From Isoetes taiwanensis (Eukaryota; Streptophyta; Lycopodiopsida; Isoetales; Isoetaceae), in NCBI GenBank assembly GCA_021234155.1, contig JAJEKV010000004.1, positions 1,690,519 to 1,754,518 of the forward strand: a stretch of 64,000 nt of DNA, in the 5' to 3' direction. A program made the position numbers and the translations under genes. The stretch's first letter is position 1. Each line of letters begins with the position of its first letter. Shown here in pieces: positions 1-10,589 of the stretch. The notes under the pieces were generated by a model. That model was not told the DNA's origin, did not search any database, and saw only the letters and a program-made list of their open reading frames with translations.

Positions 1-997
1 ATTAACTACACAGATTCCAGACAGTCCACATAGCTCATTAACCACACAGGTTCACACAGACCACACAGCTCCACCACACAGGTCCCTTGATCTATCTCAG
101 TTGTTGGGACCTCCAGCAGTGCTAGACAAACCAGCCTCAAATTTGGCCTCCCATGTTCAGCTGCTAGGTAAACTTCGCTAAGCTTTCAGAGAACTCCTCT
201 TTTTGCCATTCAGCTTTGGTGTGGGGCACATACAACGTACTAGGGCATTATCCATCCTAATACCAATACCAAATATGCACTGCACTAGTTCAACTAATGC
301 CTCCATTAGCCTAGCTAATGGTTGATTCATCTTGAGGGCACATGGCTCACACAAGATTTGGAGTATCCATGATAATCCCTCTGAGGCACAAAGCCCCTCC
401 AGGAGTAACCACACTATCTATATTACGTTTCAACTCCCTCACTTGCTATCGTCGTAAACAAATAAGGACAGCAGAAACGGTGATTAACTCGCCACCCAAC
501 CTATGAACTCAGACCAATCCGAGCTCCCCACCGAGCTGAGAGCTAGCATACACAAGACGACCATGTGATCTCCTCAGGATTCCTCCCTCCCAGATCCATG
601 TAACTGTCACTCTTATATAGCTAAGTCTCCCTTCACCTTTCCCCAAGACCTTTCCAAAGGGTGACTTGGCATATAACCCCCTTCCCCCCTTCTAGCCTCT
701 ATGGGCTGCGCCCAAGAAGGCCTCCCCTAAGCGACTGCTACAGAATCCAAGATCCAAACTCAGAATCGTAACACCTATAGTACAAGCCAATATTGGGTGC
801 TCTTATTATTCCTCGTCTTATCTTCTCACATACTGAATAGTGGCAAAACCTCATGGATAAAGATGACAGAACCCTCCCAATATGGTAATAAACTATCATA
901 TAAGAGACTGAACTACACCTTATAAGTTTCATTTCAAGCACATGAATAAGTATGATGAACAGGTGTAGATTAGAAAAAATCACTAGAAACCACCAAC
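1..997. other. left-edge sequence, no exon recognised
   Basis: Nothing here could be assigned. In the neighbouring FTSHI1-like gene the next exon should encode a Walker B segment soon after RDLFKRAQ, and I do not find it on the minus strand here. The stretch is therefore either a long intron with the exon beyond the window, or the gene is truncated. Positions 30-90 contain irregular repeats of a cacacag-like motif. A minus-strand open frame at 178-414 has no recognisable domain. Confidence 0.4.
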
Positions 998-1126
998 CTG
1001 TGCACGCTTGAAAAGGTCACGTATTCGTGATGCACCAACTCCAACAAGAACCTCCACAAACTCTGATCCTGCCATCTGGTAAAATGGTACTCCTGCCTCC
1101 CCAGCAATAGCTTTCGCCAGCAAAGT
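998..1126 (-). CDS. FTSHI1: FTSHI1-like exon 7, AAA core
   Basis: A 129-nt phase-0 exon, acceptor GCAG at 1130-1127 and donor GTTGGT from 997. It encodes 43 residues including [20 protein letters not shown], the pore segment [11 protein letters not shown] and [10 protein letters not shown]. The pore-loop FVE is intact. Reading through the donor gives Val-Gly-Gly-Phe-stop, which supports splicing here. The following exon is not in the window. Confidence 0.85.
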
Positions 1127-4100
1127 CTGCATGAATTCTACTTTGTCAAGCACTACAGCATGCAAAAAACTGCAACAATAAACATTACCTTCCCACAGCC
1201 AGGAGGACCCTCAAGCAGAACACCATGTGGAGGCTTTGTACTCAATGTAGTGAACTTTTCAGGCTCCTTTAAATAAGCCACCAACTAAGGGAAACAAACT
1301 TACCATTAGAAAGCCAAAAAGCTCGGGAAGAAGGAAAAGACGAGATCCATAGGGTCTACCAAACAAAATAATACATCAATTCTTTATCATCTAGGAACAT
1401 CCAGATTCAGCAATCTGTTGACTTCATCTCCGGAGCCAACTCCAGAAGTGGAGGACAAATGGGCAGACAACCTACGTCAAACATATGGATTAATTTCTTC
1501 GTCTCGGTCATCTATTAGTTCCACGCGACGAACCTTTGAAGATACACATGAACTGTACCAGATTTGGTCACTATTATTATTATTGTTGTAATGGTAATAT
1601 AATTTGTATGGCAAATAGGAAAAACGGCTCATGCCCACCAAAAGCTATTGCGTTTCCTCATTAAAATTTCCATAAATTTGGGGCCTTGATGCGATCTTTC
1701 TCGCTCTATCTTTCAGGCCCTCCATATGAACCAGAGCTCTAGACCATTAAGAATGAAGGAGGAGCTGACTGCTACTAAAGCTTACTTCACTTTGTATAAT
1801 ATCTACCTAAATTTTACTACTGTCAGATTTGCAAATCACCTGTTACATAGTCAAAAGTTAACCTAACATGGTCTGCTTCATGGATGTACATTGCATATTC
1901 TTTGCATTGGTATTCAGGGATGGTTTCTCTTGGACTTTGATGAGATCCTCGTACAAAAATCACTTGTGTTCATAAAAGAAAAGTCAGATTCCATTGTCTC
2001 TTCTAAAATGCCACATCTCTATCTCGACTAACCGGATTTGAGGGCCAGAAATGTATGCTGGTGTACATTGAGCTAATACCCAGTCAATTCCCCCTCCCTC
2101 ATTTCCTATCTTCCTTGCCTAGATACATCACCTCTGCCAATGAGTAGTGAACTTATACAACCTTGATGACGAGAAAATACCTCTTGAAGCTCATGTACAA
2201 CATCATCAATCCCTGCAACATCTTCGAAACGTACACCAGTGGGGCCCTACAAGCACATTATGACTCAGATTGCATGCAATCAAAGCTGAACTCGAATGGC
2301 CCATGTCTGTAAACAGATTTACCTTGACACGTGCATGCGGTTTTGATTGTCCAAATTCAATTGCTTGCCATATGTCCTGAAGAAAACGAACTCACATATT
2401 AGCAACTGATCAAACAAAACCTTTTGAAATGACCTTACCCATTTTGAATGATCTTTCGACCGCCTAGTTAAAGTAAACTTTGCCAAAGCTGCCATAACAC
2501 CAAGGACAAACAGGATTGCTAGTAAACTGCGCATTGAGCTCCACATGCTCGCTGGTCACAAAATCAAAACCAGAGAAAGGAAGCCCAAGAAACCTTTCCG
2601 GGCACCTCCTTCGGCCGTTCCCATAACTATTCTCCATGTGCCTGAAATGATGGCTAATGCAAATGATGGTATTGGGCGTACTATGGGAGAAACTATGGGC
2701 CATAGGATGCGAAGTACAAGAAGGGCCACAAGTTTAGAAAGTGCCAAAACAGCTCCTGACACAAGGCTACATAGAGAAAATAGAGCTGTAGAGATCAAGC
2801 TTGCAACTGCAGTGAGCTCTAACAACACTCTGCCTGATATAGCAGCTGCCATTGGATTTGGTGTTGGTGGTGGAGAAACAACTTGTGGCTGTAAACACCC
2901 AACTATGTCTCAGAACTTACACATTGATAGTAAAGTACAAAGTACGTGGCCTAAGTGTTCTTTTATTTAGAGTAAATGAACTACACCCAAAGTCTACAAG
3001 TTCCGTGCTGAAATTTCATCTGGCTTTGTGCTCAGCAAATTAAGATTTTCTCCACAGTTTTCCTCTGAAGTTAAACCAAGATTCTTAAGGAAGGTTTTCT
3101 CTGCAATTTTCCTCTGAAGCCAAAACAAGATTCCAAAGGATATGAAGCTTGATAATACTCACACTTTACTTCAACTGAATTAAGGTTAAAATTACTTACA
3201 ACAAAGTATGGCTTGATTTCTTGAAGGCGTCCTTTATATTCACTGAGAATAAACTGAGCCTGGTCTTCATTCAAGTGCATGGCCCTGTGAGCAAAATATA
3301 GTTTTGGGTCAGAGCATTAGCATAAAAAAAACAATGTTTAGACCACCACCAGCTTCTTGTACTCAAATCTCTTCCTGGGATAGGACTCTTCAGGTTCACA
3401 ATAAATGTAACCCCTTCAGATAAAAGCAGTTCAATCTGATCAGATTTCATTGCCTTAAGAAAGTCTTCAAATGCAAGTTCTGGTAGGTACGACAAGCTTT
3501 GGTTGAACTTCTCAATATCTGATGCCTGTCTAGAAAATGCCTCTTCTGGTACATAAAGATTGCCTTTATATTCTCTAAGAAGATCAGCAAGAAATACTGG
3601 CCTATGATCCTGAACTTCTTTATCAATTTGAACCTTTTCTCTGCTGAGATTCTTCCCCTGTGAACTCAATCTGGAGAGAGCTTTCTTCCACAATGGGACA
3701 TCAAGAAGCTCTTTCTCACTAAGTGTGTACAGTTTATCACCCACCAAATAACGTGGTTCTACTCTACTGGGTGCTTCCTTTAATAATCTACTGATATAAT
3801 CATCGTCGTCATTCTTTTCTGTGCCTGATCTCTCACTGAAACGGGAGGACGAAGATGTACACTGAATAGACACCATAAAATGTCTCCTAATTCTGAACTG
3901 AAATGGAGCCTGTAGTCTCAAATTGCGGGTTTTTCCGTGCATAAATTCTCCAGCTATTTTAATACTTCTGGTGGAATAGCCTCCTCCTCCATCAAAAGAA
4001 ACTCCTTTTGCGTCAGCTTCAACTGCTCAGAAACAATTCAAACTTAAGCCTTAAGCGGTAACAACTGAAATGACATTTATAATTGGTTATCACCTGAAAT

Positions 4101-4312
4101 TCATGAACTCGATGTATTTTGGAAAGACATGGTTATTAATATTAACCAGGAATGTATACAAGGCAAATGTTTACAAGTATAATAATTTGACAAATGAAGG
4201 AAGTGAAGGAACAGAAAAGAAAAGAACCGATTAGTCTGGTATTTCGTAGTCGTCTTTGTTGTGGACGTAGAATGGTGAAACGTAAGGCCGGTTGAACAAG
4301 CAAGGTCTCCAT
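998..4312 (-). CDS. FTSHI1: FTSHI1-like plastid FtsH AAA protein, 5' part, possibly frameshifted
   Basis: Minus-strand gene with seven resolved exons: 4312-4228, 4022-3200, 2888-2439, 2376-2323, 2246-2181, 1284-1189 and 1126-998. Splice sites are GT/AG and phases agree at the junctions I resolved. FTSHI proteins are inner-envelope AAA ATPases of the plastid, related to FtsH but lacking an active protease site. Visible here are a basic Ser-poor transit-like N-terminus, a charged stromal or intermembrane region, two hydrophobic segments (exon 3), the linker [14 protein letters not shown], the motif [15 protein letters not shown], and then the AAA core [19 protein letters not shown]. These match the FTSHI1 branch as I remember it. 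Walker B, sensor and C-terminal parts are missing from the window. There is one certain frame break in exon 2 and one unresolved break in exon 3, so it could be a pseudogene, an assembly error, or have a missed micro-intron. FTSHI2/4 or FTSH12 are less likely. Confidence 0.7.
1189..1284 (-). CDS. FTSHI1: FTSHI1-like exon 6 with Walker A
   Basis: A 96-nt phase-0 exon, acceptor TAG at 1287-1285 and donor GTAATG from 1188. It encodes [19 protein letters not shown] and then [13 protein letters not shown]. The Thr that completes the P-loop GPPGCGKT is the first codon of the next exon, so the splice sits inside Walker A. Confidence 0.85.
2181..2246 (-). CDS. FTSHI1: FTSHI1-like exon 5
   Basis: A 66-nt phase-0 exon, acceptor TAG at 2249-2247 and donor GTATTT from 2180. 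It encodes 22 residues, [20 protein letters not shown] plus QE, which is the FtsH-family linker (V.F.DVAG.DE...EL.E) just before the AAA domain. The next intron is 896 nt (1285-2180) and shows nothing else recognisable. Confidence 0.8.
2323..2376 (-). CDS. FTSHI1: FTSHI1-like exon 4
   Basis: A 54-nt phase-0 exon with acceptor CAG at 2379-2377 and donor GTAAAT from 2322. It encodes [18 protein letters not shown]. In FTSHI1 homologues a comparable segment follows the SRRPK-type basic stretch at the end of the second membrane helix. The preceding intron is only 62 nt. Confidence 0.7.
2439..2888 (-). CDS. FTSHI1: FTSHI1-like exon 3 region, membrane segments, unresolved frame change
   Basis: Follows the acceptor at 2890-2889 in phase 0 ([12 protein letters not shown]) and encodes a first hydrophobic stretch, [19 protein letters not shown]. 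This frame ends in a stop near 2556. The next frame, starting MWSSMRS at 2546 with the hydrophobic [18 protein letters not shown] and then [12 protein letters not shown], reaches the donor GTAAGG at 2438. A 42-nt GT-AG interval (about 2595-2554) would join the two frames in phase but is shorter than normal plant introns. A frameshift is the simpler reading. Confidence 0.5.
3200..4022 (-). CDS. FTSHI1: FTSHI1-like exon 2, with a one-base frame break
   Basis: Runs from acceptor AG (4024-4023) to donor GTAAGT (3199). It encodes a charged N-terminal region including [39 protein letters not shown] and [19 protein letters not shown]. The frame open from the 5' side ends just after NALTQNYI at about 3285. 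The downstream frame [20 protein letters not shown] is open back to about 3320 and leads cleanly to the donor. The two frames overlap and differ by one base near the tatatttt stretch at 3290-3300. Either a real indel or a sequencing error would explain it. Confidence 0.6.
4228..4312 (-). CDS. FTSHI1: FTSHI1-like exon 1 (transit peptide)
   Basis: Starts at the ATG at 4312-4310 and encodes 28 residues plus one base, beginning [12 protein letters not shown] and rich in Arg and Gln. It has few acidic residues, as expected of a plastid transit peptide. The donor GTTCTT follows at 4227. The leftover G joins TT of the next exon to give Val, so phase 1 is kept. The intron is 205 nt. This start was chosen because the later Met at 3942 lies inside an open frame that continues upstream to the acceptor at 4023-4024. 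Confidence 0.6.
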
Positions 4313-4871
4313 TGCCAAAACCTTGGGCTGCGGCTTATCCCCCGAGCACGCATGCGCGCACACATGCCTTATCTTTCATTACCCCTTTCTTTTTCCGGCC
4401 ATTTGCCGGCAGCATTTGCATTTCTCTTTTGCGGTGGATGATACTTCTACTTTTGCGGTGGATGAGTATCACCGTTAATGTCACAACTACAATGTTCAGT
4501 AACAGTCTCTTCGTGGAGCAAACCAAATGTACATAACAGCAATTGCCAGGAAGGATATTCCAAATGAACCAATCGTCACCAACACCATTGGAATTCGGCT
4601 ACAAAGACATTCATCATCAAGAGTCAGAGAGGCGAACTGATGGCCCCAAATTTTGACTAACTGAAAGGAACTTAATAGCCAAAGATTGAGCTTACCATCG
4701 GCGTATTCTTTTTTCTGAAAGCCAATCCTCATTCCACCAGTAAATAAAGTTTATAAAACTTAGAACTTGAACAAGAAGAAATATCCTGCAAATAGATATA
4801 GATAGATATAGATAGATCACATGTAACGTATATGGTGTAAAACATGAACAAGATCTGGCTTGATAACCCAC
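4313..4871. other. upstream region of the FTSHI1-like gene
   Basis: This should hold the promoter and leader of the minus-strand gene. I see no convincing TATA box. A short hydrophobic minus-strand open frame (4496-4620, containing VLVTIGSFGISFLAIAVMYI) follows a possible splice acceptor, but it matches nothing I know. A tata-rich tetranucleotide tract lies at 4792-4817. Confidence 0.35.
4792..4817. repeat. (TAGA)n-like microsatellite
   Basis: An imperfect run of gata and gatata units about 26 bp long. Confidence 0.8.
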
Positions 4872-4983
4872 TCGAATGTCAGATATCATTTGGCGTGGAT
4901 TTGTTGGACTTTCCAACAAGATCATTTTTGTTGTTGAAGTCATGGCATTTTCCAGGTCATCCAGCTTGCTAGTGTCAACCCTC
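4872..4983 (-). pseudogene. orphan exon of a Cys/Met-metabolism PLP enzyme (cystathionine beta-lyase type)
   Basis: A 112-nt exon-like segment between acceptor TATAG (4985-4984) and donor GTGGGT (from 4871). It encodes 37 residues including VDTSKLDDLENAM and ILLESPTNPRQMISDIR. The ESPTNP..(Q/M)..DI pattern is the active-site strand of the Cys/Met-metabolism PLP-dependent family (cystathionine beta-lyase, gamma-synthase, methionine gamma-lyase). The VDT.KLD lead-in is closest to plant cystathionine beta-lyase. The PLP-Lys exon expected downstream (SATKF) is absent, so this is a gene fragment. Confidence 0.65.
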
Positions 4984-5235
4984 CTATAGAAACAAAAAGG
5001 AATCTGTTAGGAGGGCTGAAATCTGAAATGCACGAGTGAATTGAATGTAAACAAATAGTTTGTATTTTGGGACATACAATATTTCATCAAGGTAGAAAGG
5101 TGATGAACACCCTAATGAACACATTATACCTCCATGAACTTCAAACTGTTGTTTTGACTATTTAACCTTTAAAGTACTACCTAATATGAGAACCATTTGT
5201 AAAGGCAAATCTTGAGGACTTGGAGAAGCTTGTTA

Positions 5236-5301
5236 CATACTTTATTTTAAGACCATGCCGTGGAGGTATTTTTTGAAAGAAGTCCGCGGATCCACCATAG
5301 G
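5236..5301 (-). pseudogene. possible second fragment of the same PLP enzyme
   Basis: The minus strand reads TYGGSADFFQKIPPRHGLKI and then KYV. This resembles the YGG(S/T)...F.K.LPR.G segment that precedes the VDTS..D segment in the same enzyme family. Its order upstream of 4872-4983 is correct. Splice phases do not join cleanly, so the link is tentative. Confidence 0.35.
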
Positions 5302-6124
5302 TTTTCTTATTCTTTGCTATTGTGAACCGTGGAATGGCATGTTCTATGCTATGGTCTATGATCCCAAGACCTATTCGGTTTGGTGTTATTTTGAATGTGA
5401 CATTAATGTCCCGTGAATGTCATTTTAGGATGAAAATGGAGATGAGTAGATCTCGTGCACTTGTTGTGTGCATTTGCGGTGAGAATATGGATCTCTAAAA
5501 CATCGAACAAGGACGCTAGGTATGAGTATAATTTTAAAGCTTGCTAGCAACACTTGCATTCTGACTCCCAAGGAGTTTATTCAAGTTCATAGCTTTGTGG
5601 AGAATAAGGCGCTAAATAATAACTGATTCTAATTCCATAGACTAACATGTTGAATAGCAACTCATTATAAAGGGATGTGCTACTATATTTCTGTTTGCAT
5701 TCATATTTATTTGAATTTGTAGTGTATGAGGAATATGGATGGGATTCTACTAGGTAAGGGTACCCATCAGGTATTCATGTATTAATTTAGATGGAAATCA
5801 TTGTGTATTCATAAGATAAGTTTGTTTTTATGGCATATTTTTATACCGTTGGTACTCCAAATTTAGGGTTTCCATCATAATAATGGCTAGGATTTAGTTT
5901 CACGTGGAATGTGTTTGATTTGAAGTTTTTATGGAGATTTCCCTGTTTTGATAGAGATTTCTTGTGTTTTTTTCAAGTTTTTATGGAGATTTCCCTGTTT
6001 TAATAGAGATATCTTGTGTTTTTCGGAGTTAAATACTTTTTTTAGCGATCTTTTTATTGTTGTGTTCTTGTTTTACTCATAATAGTGTTTTTACAGTTCC
6101 TAATGTTCATAATTCATGCAAATG
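5302..6124. other. intergenic, nothing recognised
   Basis: AT-rich sequence with a partly repeated phrase (ttttatggagatttccctgt at about 5925 and 5979). No coding similarity was found on either strand. Confidence 0.4.
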
Positions 6125-6270
6125 CAAGTATTTCAGTTATAACACTATTGCGTATTAAATGGGAGCAAATCATCGGAACGGGAGCAAATGAAATATTCCT
6201 CGAGGATTCTTTTTTTAAAACAAAAAGGAGGTCAAAATAAGGGGGGGGGGAGGACAAAAAATTGTATTTT
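6125..6270. repeat. dispersed repeat A, copy 1
   Basis: Nearly identical to 11469-11590, starting caagtatttcagttataaca and ending at attgtatttt. This copy has an extra 19-bp internal duplication around gggagcaaat (6161-6189) and a G10 run. It has no coding content and no clear terminal repeats. Confidence 0.8.
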
Positions 6271-7227
6271 GACCCCCATGTTGGGATATGGTACCGCAAC
6301 TCAATTCTATGACTATGTTATATCTCAAAATGAGTTGATATTGAAAGGGTCTCAGCGATTCTACGTGGCATTTGATGTATCTTAGCAAGCAGCTGATGAC
6401 TCGTACTAGTTAACGTGAACTTTTCTATCATTTCTCGTGGGTTCTATGGTCTAATGACAGTGGACTTTGAATCCAATAGCTCGAGTTCAAATCTCAATCG
6501 GACCTCATTGAATCGTAGAAAAATGAGAGCACTCGATCGCTTGTGAATAAACCATAAGCAATAACTGCTCTATTTGGCAACAGGGGAAAGACTTCAGTAT
6601 AGTCATGGATACTAATCTTGCTTTGTGTTTGGCCAAGGACCCATCTGTATTAAACTTTGTCTTTTAGACCCATTCTTTTTTTCACTGAACTCCATCCTAA
6701 AGATGTCACTCCAGTGCATGCCCCTCCATATTCGGAGACTTTAAGTGAAATTCATTCTTGGATTATTTTCTCTTCTTTCTATGTATTCCCAGGTCAATGG
6801 CCTACTTCCTTGCTTTGGAGTGCAACGTGCCGGAAACCATTCACAGGTAGCTAAGTGATAGAGATAAAAAACCTCTAGTTTACATGGATCTAGCCGAACA
6901 TTCAACATTTCCTACGATACTTTATCTTTTCAATGGCAGGTGATGCAATCAAGCTACCTGCACTTGTTCGATTTGGCATTTTGGCGGCTCTTTTCTGATG
7001 AACGAGGATGTGAATGGGCACATCTCCTAGGGATGGGGATGCCTCTACCAAAGGTGGTCGACATGATAATGGTGGGTGGGCGATAGCTATACCTTCCGAG
7101 ACAAAGACCTGACAGACAACAGATCCACTCTAGGTGCGAGAGGTCACAAGCCCAAATCTCACCACCCCGAGTCAAGTCAACAAAATAAAGACGTGATTTA
7201 TTGCCAATAACATTGTGCTTAGCTCGT
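6271..7227. other. TE-like debris, unassigned
   Basis: I found no domain in this stretch. The end at 6950-7180 is probably the 3' untranslated or LTR side of the gypsy-like fragment at 7228-7485, but I could not define an LTR. Confidence 0.3.
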
Positions 7228-7485
7228 CTATTGGTCTAGGAACTGCGCCCAAGTATCTTGCTCTTCTAACATAGAATACTCTTGAGTCATAGCATCCACC
7301 CTTTGTTTTGTGTTTGTGCTTGACCACTTGACTAAAATGCGAGAATTCTGATGCTCATCATATTTTTCCATGAGAGCATTGTTGGCCAAAGTGAGGCTAG
7401 GAGGTAAGCGAGCAAGTCCGAGTGACCTCCTTGGAGTAACCGGTTGAATCTCGTGTAAGAGAGGTCGAGTGGCCCGAGATGTCAC
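7228..7485 (-). mobile_element. Ty3/gypsy pol C-terminal remnant (integrase tail/chromodomain-like)
   Basis: The minus-strand frame ends at 7228 and reads LGLARLPPSLTLANNALMEK, later RILVKWSSTN, then DTWAQFLDQ. Gypsy integrase tails commonly have a (LPP)...L..LVKWS.....TWE pattern at this position. Upstream pol domains are not present. The match is weak and rests on motif order only. Confidence 0.4.
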
Positions 7486-7674
7486 ATTGGTAAAGCATAT
7501 GCATTATCAAGCTCGTGGTCTTCTTTTTGTCGAAATAGTGGATAAAGATTAATCCACTTCACTTATCAAGGAAATTACAAGCAAATTCATCTTCATTTCT
7601 TTGTAGTAGTAATAACCTCGAGAATCATGTGAGGTGTCGAACTAGATTTATCATGCTCGGAGAAGGTAAAGTAG

Positions 7675-7866
7675 GAGCAGTTGAAATTCAAGAATTAGCA
7701 TGGTCAAAAAATTGTTTGAAGTAAAACTTTTTGAAAAGAATATTTATCATTGTCCATTTGTAAATATTCTGAGCAGTTGAAATTCAAGAATTAGCATGGT
7801 CAAAAATTTGTTGAAGTAAAACTTTTTGAAAAGAATATTTATCGTTGTCCATTTGTAAATATTCTG
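7675..7866. repeat. 96-bp tandem duplication
   Basis: Two adjacent 96-bp copies (7675-7770 and 7771-7866) starting gagcagttgaaattcaagaa, with only a few differences. Confidence 0.9.
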
Positions 7867-9069
7867 CATCTTCTATGAATTGAACACTTCTGGAATATTA
7901 TAAAGTCTCCAGCAAAAAAGCAGATACCTGGTCCGTAAAGCAGAGCTGCTCAAATATTTTGAAGATTGGATGAATAGAGATGAAAACAGGCTACCAACTA
8001 CAAAAACTGCTTAACACTAGAGTCGTCACATGATGTACCAGAAAAGGTGCATTTGCACTGTTCGCGTTAAAATTCACATAAAATCAGGAGTTCAATAATC
8101 AGTCAAACCCTTCTTATATGTTAATATATGGCGGGAAAAATACTTAAAAATCTATTGGTCCCCATTCATGAGAGTTACACTTAGGTAAACCCAAGGGGGT
8201 CAAGTCTGTTTCGCTACATGTTTAGATAAAGTAAAACCGTCTCCGGCAAGACAATTTTTTATGATTTTTTCATTATTTTGTATTTTTTACACGAAGTTAG
8301 AGAGTAAGACACAAAAAACTACACCTCAATCCGAGGTCCGAGAAGGGAGATAGGGTCGTTTGAACATGACAGGTCAAATCGCCGCTTGTCTTACGTGAAC
8401 CAATATTGGTTTTAAAGTCGTTCCCAAATCAAATCTCAAACTTTTGTAGGAAAATGAATTTTGACCCAAAATTTTGAATATAAGTATTAGACAACTTGCT
8501 TTATCTAAGAAAAATGTCCATTAGCCTTGATGATGAGGTTTTGATTTTCTTTTATTTTTTCAATTACAAGTGAATGATAACTTATATCTATATAGGAGTA
8601 AAATGATTCAAAGTCATCCTCAAAAAAATCACATTATGAAAGGTTACCATGATATGGAATCACCCCAAAAACAAACACGTAAAAAAAAGCATAGCGTTTG
8701 TTTTCAAGAAATCAAGAAAGGTTCGTATTACCTGAGACCATTACCGGTCCACCTTCTTTTTAAAATTAAGAACTCCCTCATGTTAATCAATTTCAGTTTC
8801 AATTGCGGGATATAAGCACCTCATGAGCTACTCTATTCATTAAAAAAAATCAATGCTCCTGATCTTGAGGTTTAGCATAAACTTTCTAGTGTTCATTCTA
8901 AGTTATCTGTTAGAGTACGCGTTCCATGGATTTCATAAACCTATGTATTGAATGGTGAACTCAAAACTTATATTTTTTATCTTCTCAAGTTGTGGAAGCA
9001 ATGCAAAAGAATGAAAAACAAATATAAAAAGCTAGAACTATGAAAAATAAAGATAGACTGCTATGTATG
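7867..9069. other. intergenic, nothing recognised
   Basis: AT-rich sequence without coding similarity or clear repeats. Confidence 0.4.
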
Positions 9070-9154
9070 TTTCCCATAACCCGATTGGGTTCCGTGGACG
9101 TTAAAATTTTCTTCCTTCCTTCCTTCCTTCCTTCCTTCCTTCCTTCCTTCCTTC
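9070..9154 (+). mobile_element. 5'-truncated LINE 3' end with (CTTC)n tail
   Basis: The first 40 bp (tttcccataacccgattggg and on through ccgtggacgttaaaat) match the 3' terminus of the LINE family also seen at 23621-23675 and, inverted, at 11820-11880. It is followed directly by 11 units of CTTC (9111-9154). This fits a very short LINE insertion whose tail became a microsatellite. Confidence 0.6.
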
Positions 9155-9411
9155 GTCCACATGGATTATGATCATTCAAGAAGCCAGAACATCCTCATCT
9201 TAATTAGTTGGTTGCTAGAATTGCATTATTTAATGGTAAAGTTGAAGCACAAGCAAACTGAACCTATATGAATCTCCACTCATCCTTCCAAAAATTATGT
9301 TAGAGAAGGTAGAAAATCACCATATCATTGTATAAGTGACAAATGAACAATAAATAAAATTGGTAATCATAATTAGAGAGATTTAATTCTATACCCAATT
9401 CGTTAATTGTG
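9155..9411. other. intergenic
   Basis: No feature recognised. Confidence 0.4.
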
Positions 9412-9921
9412 GACCATAATGGTCCATGCCCATCTATATTCAAATCTTACATATAGTAGTATGTTATTTTTAACATCAAATTGGAGATCTATGTTGCCAA
9501 TGAAGCTTGAACCCATAAAAATTATAGTCTATCATGAAAGACAAGCTAAAGTTACTATTATTATACCTAAAGTAGGAACTCTTAAGCAAAGAAACACGCG
9601 GTACTAAGTTTATGATAGTAAAAAAATAAGAAGATTTCATCGTGTGTTTTGCACTAAGACGATACAAACTATATTTTAAACTTCTATTAGATGTTTAGTC
9701 AATCATGAGTTGAAAAAGAATGCTATCTTGCTTTAAAATATGGCAAGCCTAAGTACAAACTAGAAATGGTCCATGTCTATTTTAAATCAAATCTTGTACA
9801 TAATATGTTACTTTAACATGAAATTCAAGATCTATGTTGCCAAGAAAGGGTGACATTCATAAAAAATATTGCCTACCATAAAAGATGAGTTTTTTGTATT
9901 ATTACCTTAGCTAAACTCTAA
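9412..9921. repeat. two diverged copies of a ~170-bp repeat
   Basis: 9412-9590 and 9763-9921 share an ordered set of phrases (ggtccatgcc/gtcta, atctatgttgcca, cattcataaaa-type, ctatcatgaaaga/ctaccataaaaga). They are direct repeats separated by about 170 bp of unrelated sequence. Confidence 0.6.
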
Positions 9922-10589
9922 TTTTATGTAGTGGCAACCACTTCTAAATGTAAAGAATACATGGTTATTCACCATATTTAAGTTCATAAAATTCTTTATT
10001 ATGAATGTATAAGTGGAATGAATGGAGTGCATCATTTATTGCCCTTAGAAAGCTTATATATGAGTTTAATTAAACCACGTTAGTTCTATTTTTTTTCTGG
10101 ATTCTGTATCGAATCTTCTTTAGTGAAAATTGAGATCAACATGACTTATAGACACTTCAAAAAATTATTGGACTATAGCTCTTAGAGTTGGCAACTTATG
10201 GCCGCAAGTCTTACGTCAAAACGTGTTATAGTAAAGGAGAAACAATTCACAACCTCAAACAGCTTTTTTGAGCTAAAAATGGTTTGACGACTTCATATAA
10301 TGCCATCTAATAGCAACGAAACATGAAAACATGCAAATCAACATGTTTTATCATAAAACGTCAATTACTTTCAATTTTAGAAATGTTTGGACTCCTTTAT
10401 GCTAGAAAGTTTGAAGAATCTTGATTATGGCTCGGGCGAAAAGCTGGCCAATTCAATGAGGTTTGGTATGGGTTTGTCATGAAGAAATTAAGGAGTGCAA
10501 ACTTGTGAACTCTATGTATCGCTTGTTGCTTGATCTTTTGATATTCTTCCTCCGTCTAATAAGTGGTCTCTTCAACTTCCTCCTCTTCA
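9922..10589. other. intergenic, nothing recognised
   Basis: AT-rich. The 3' part probably belongs to the 5'-truncated LINE that becomes readable at about 10590. Confidence 0.35.
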
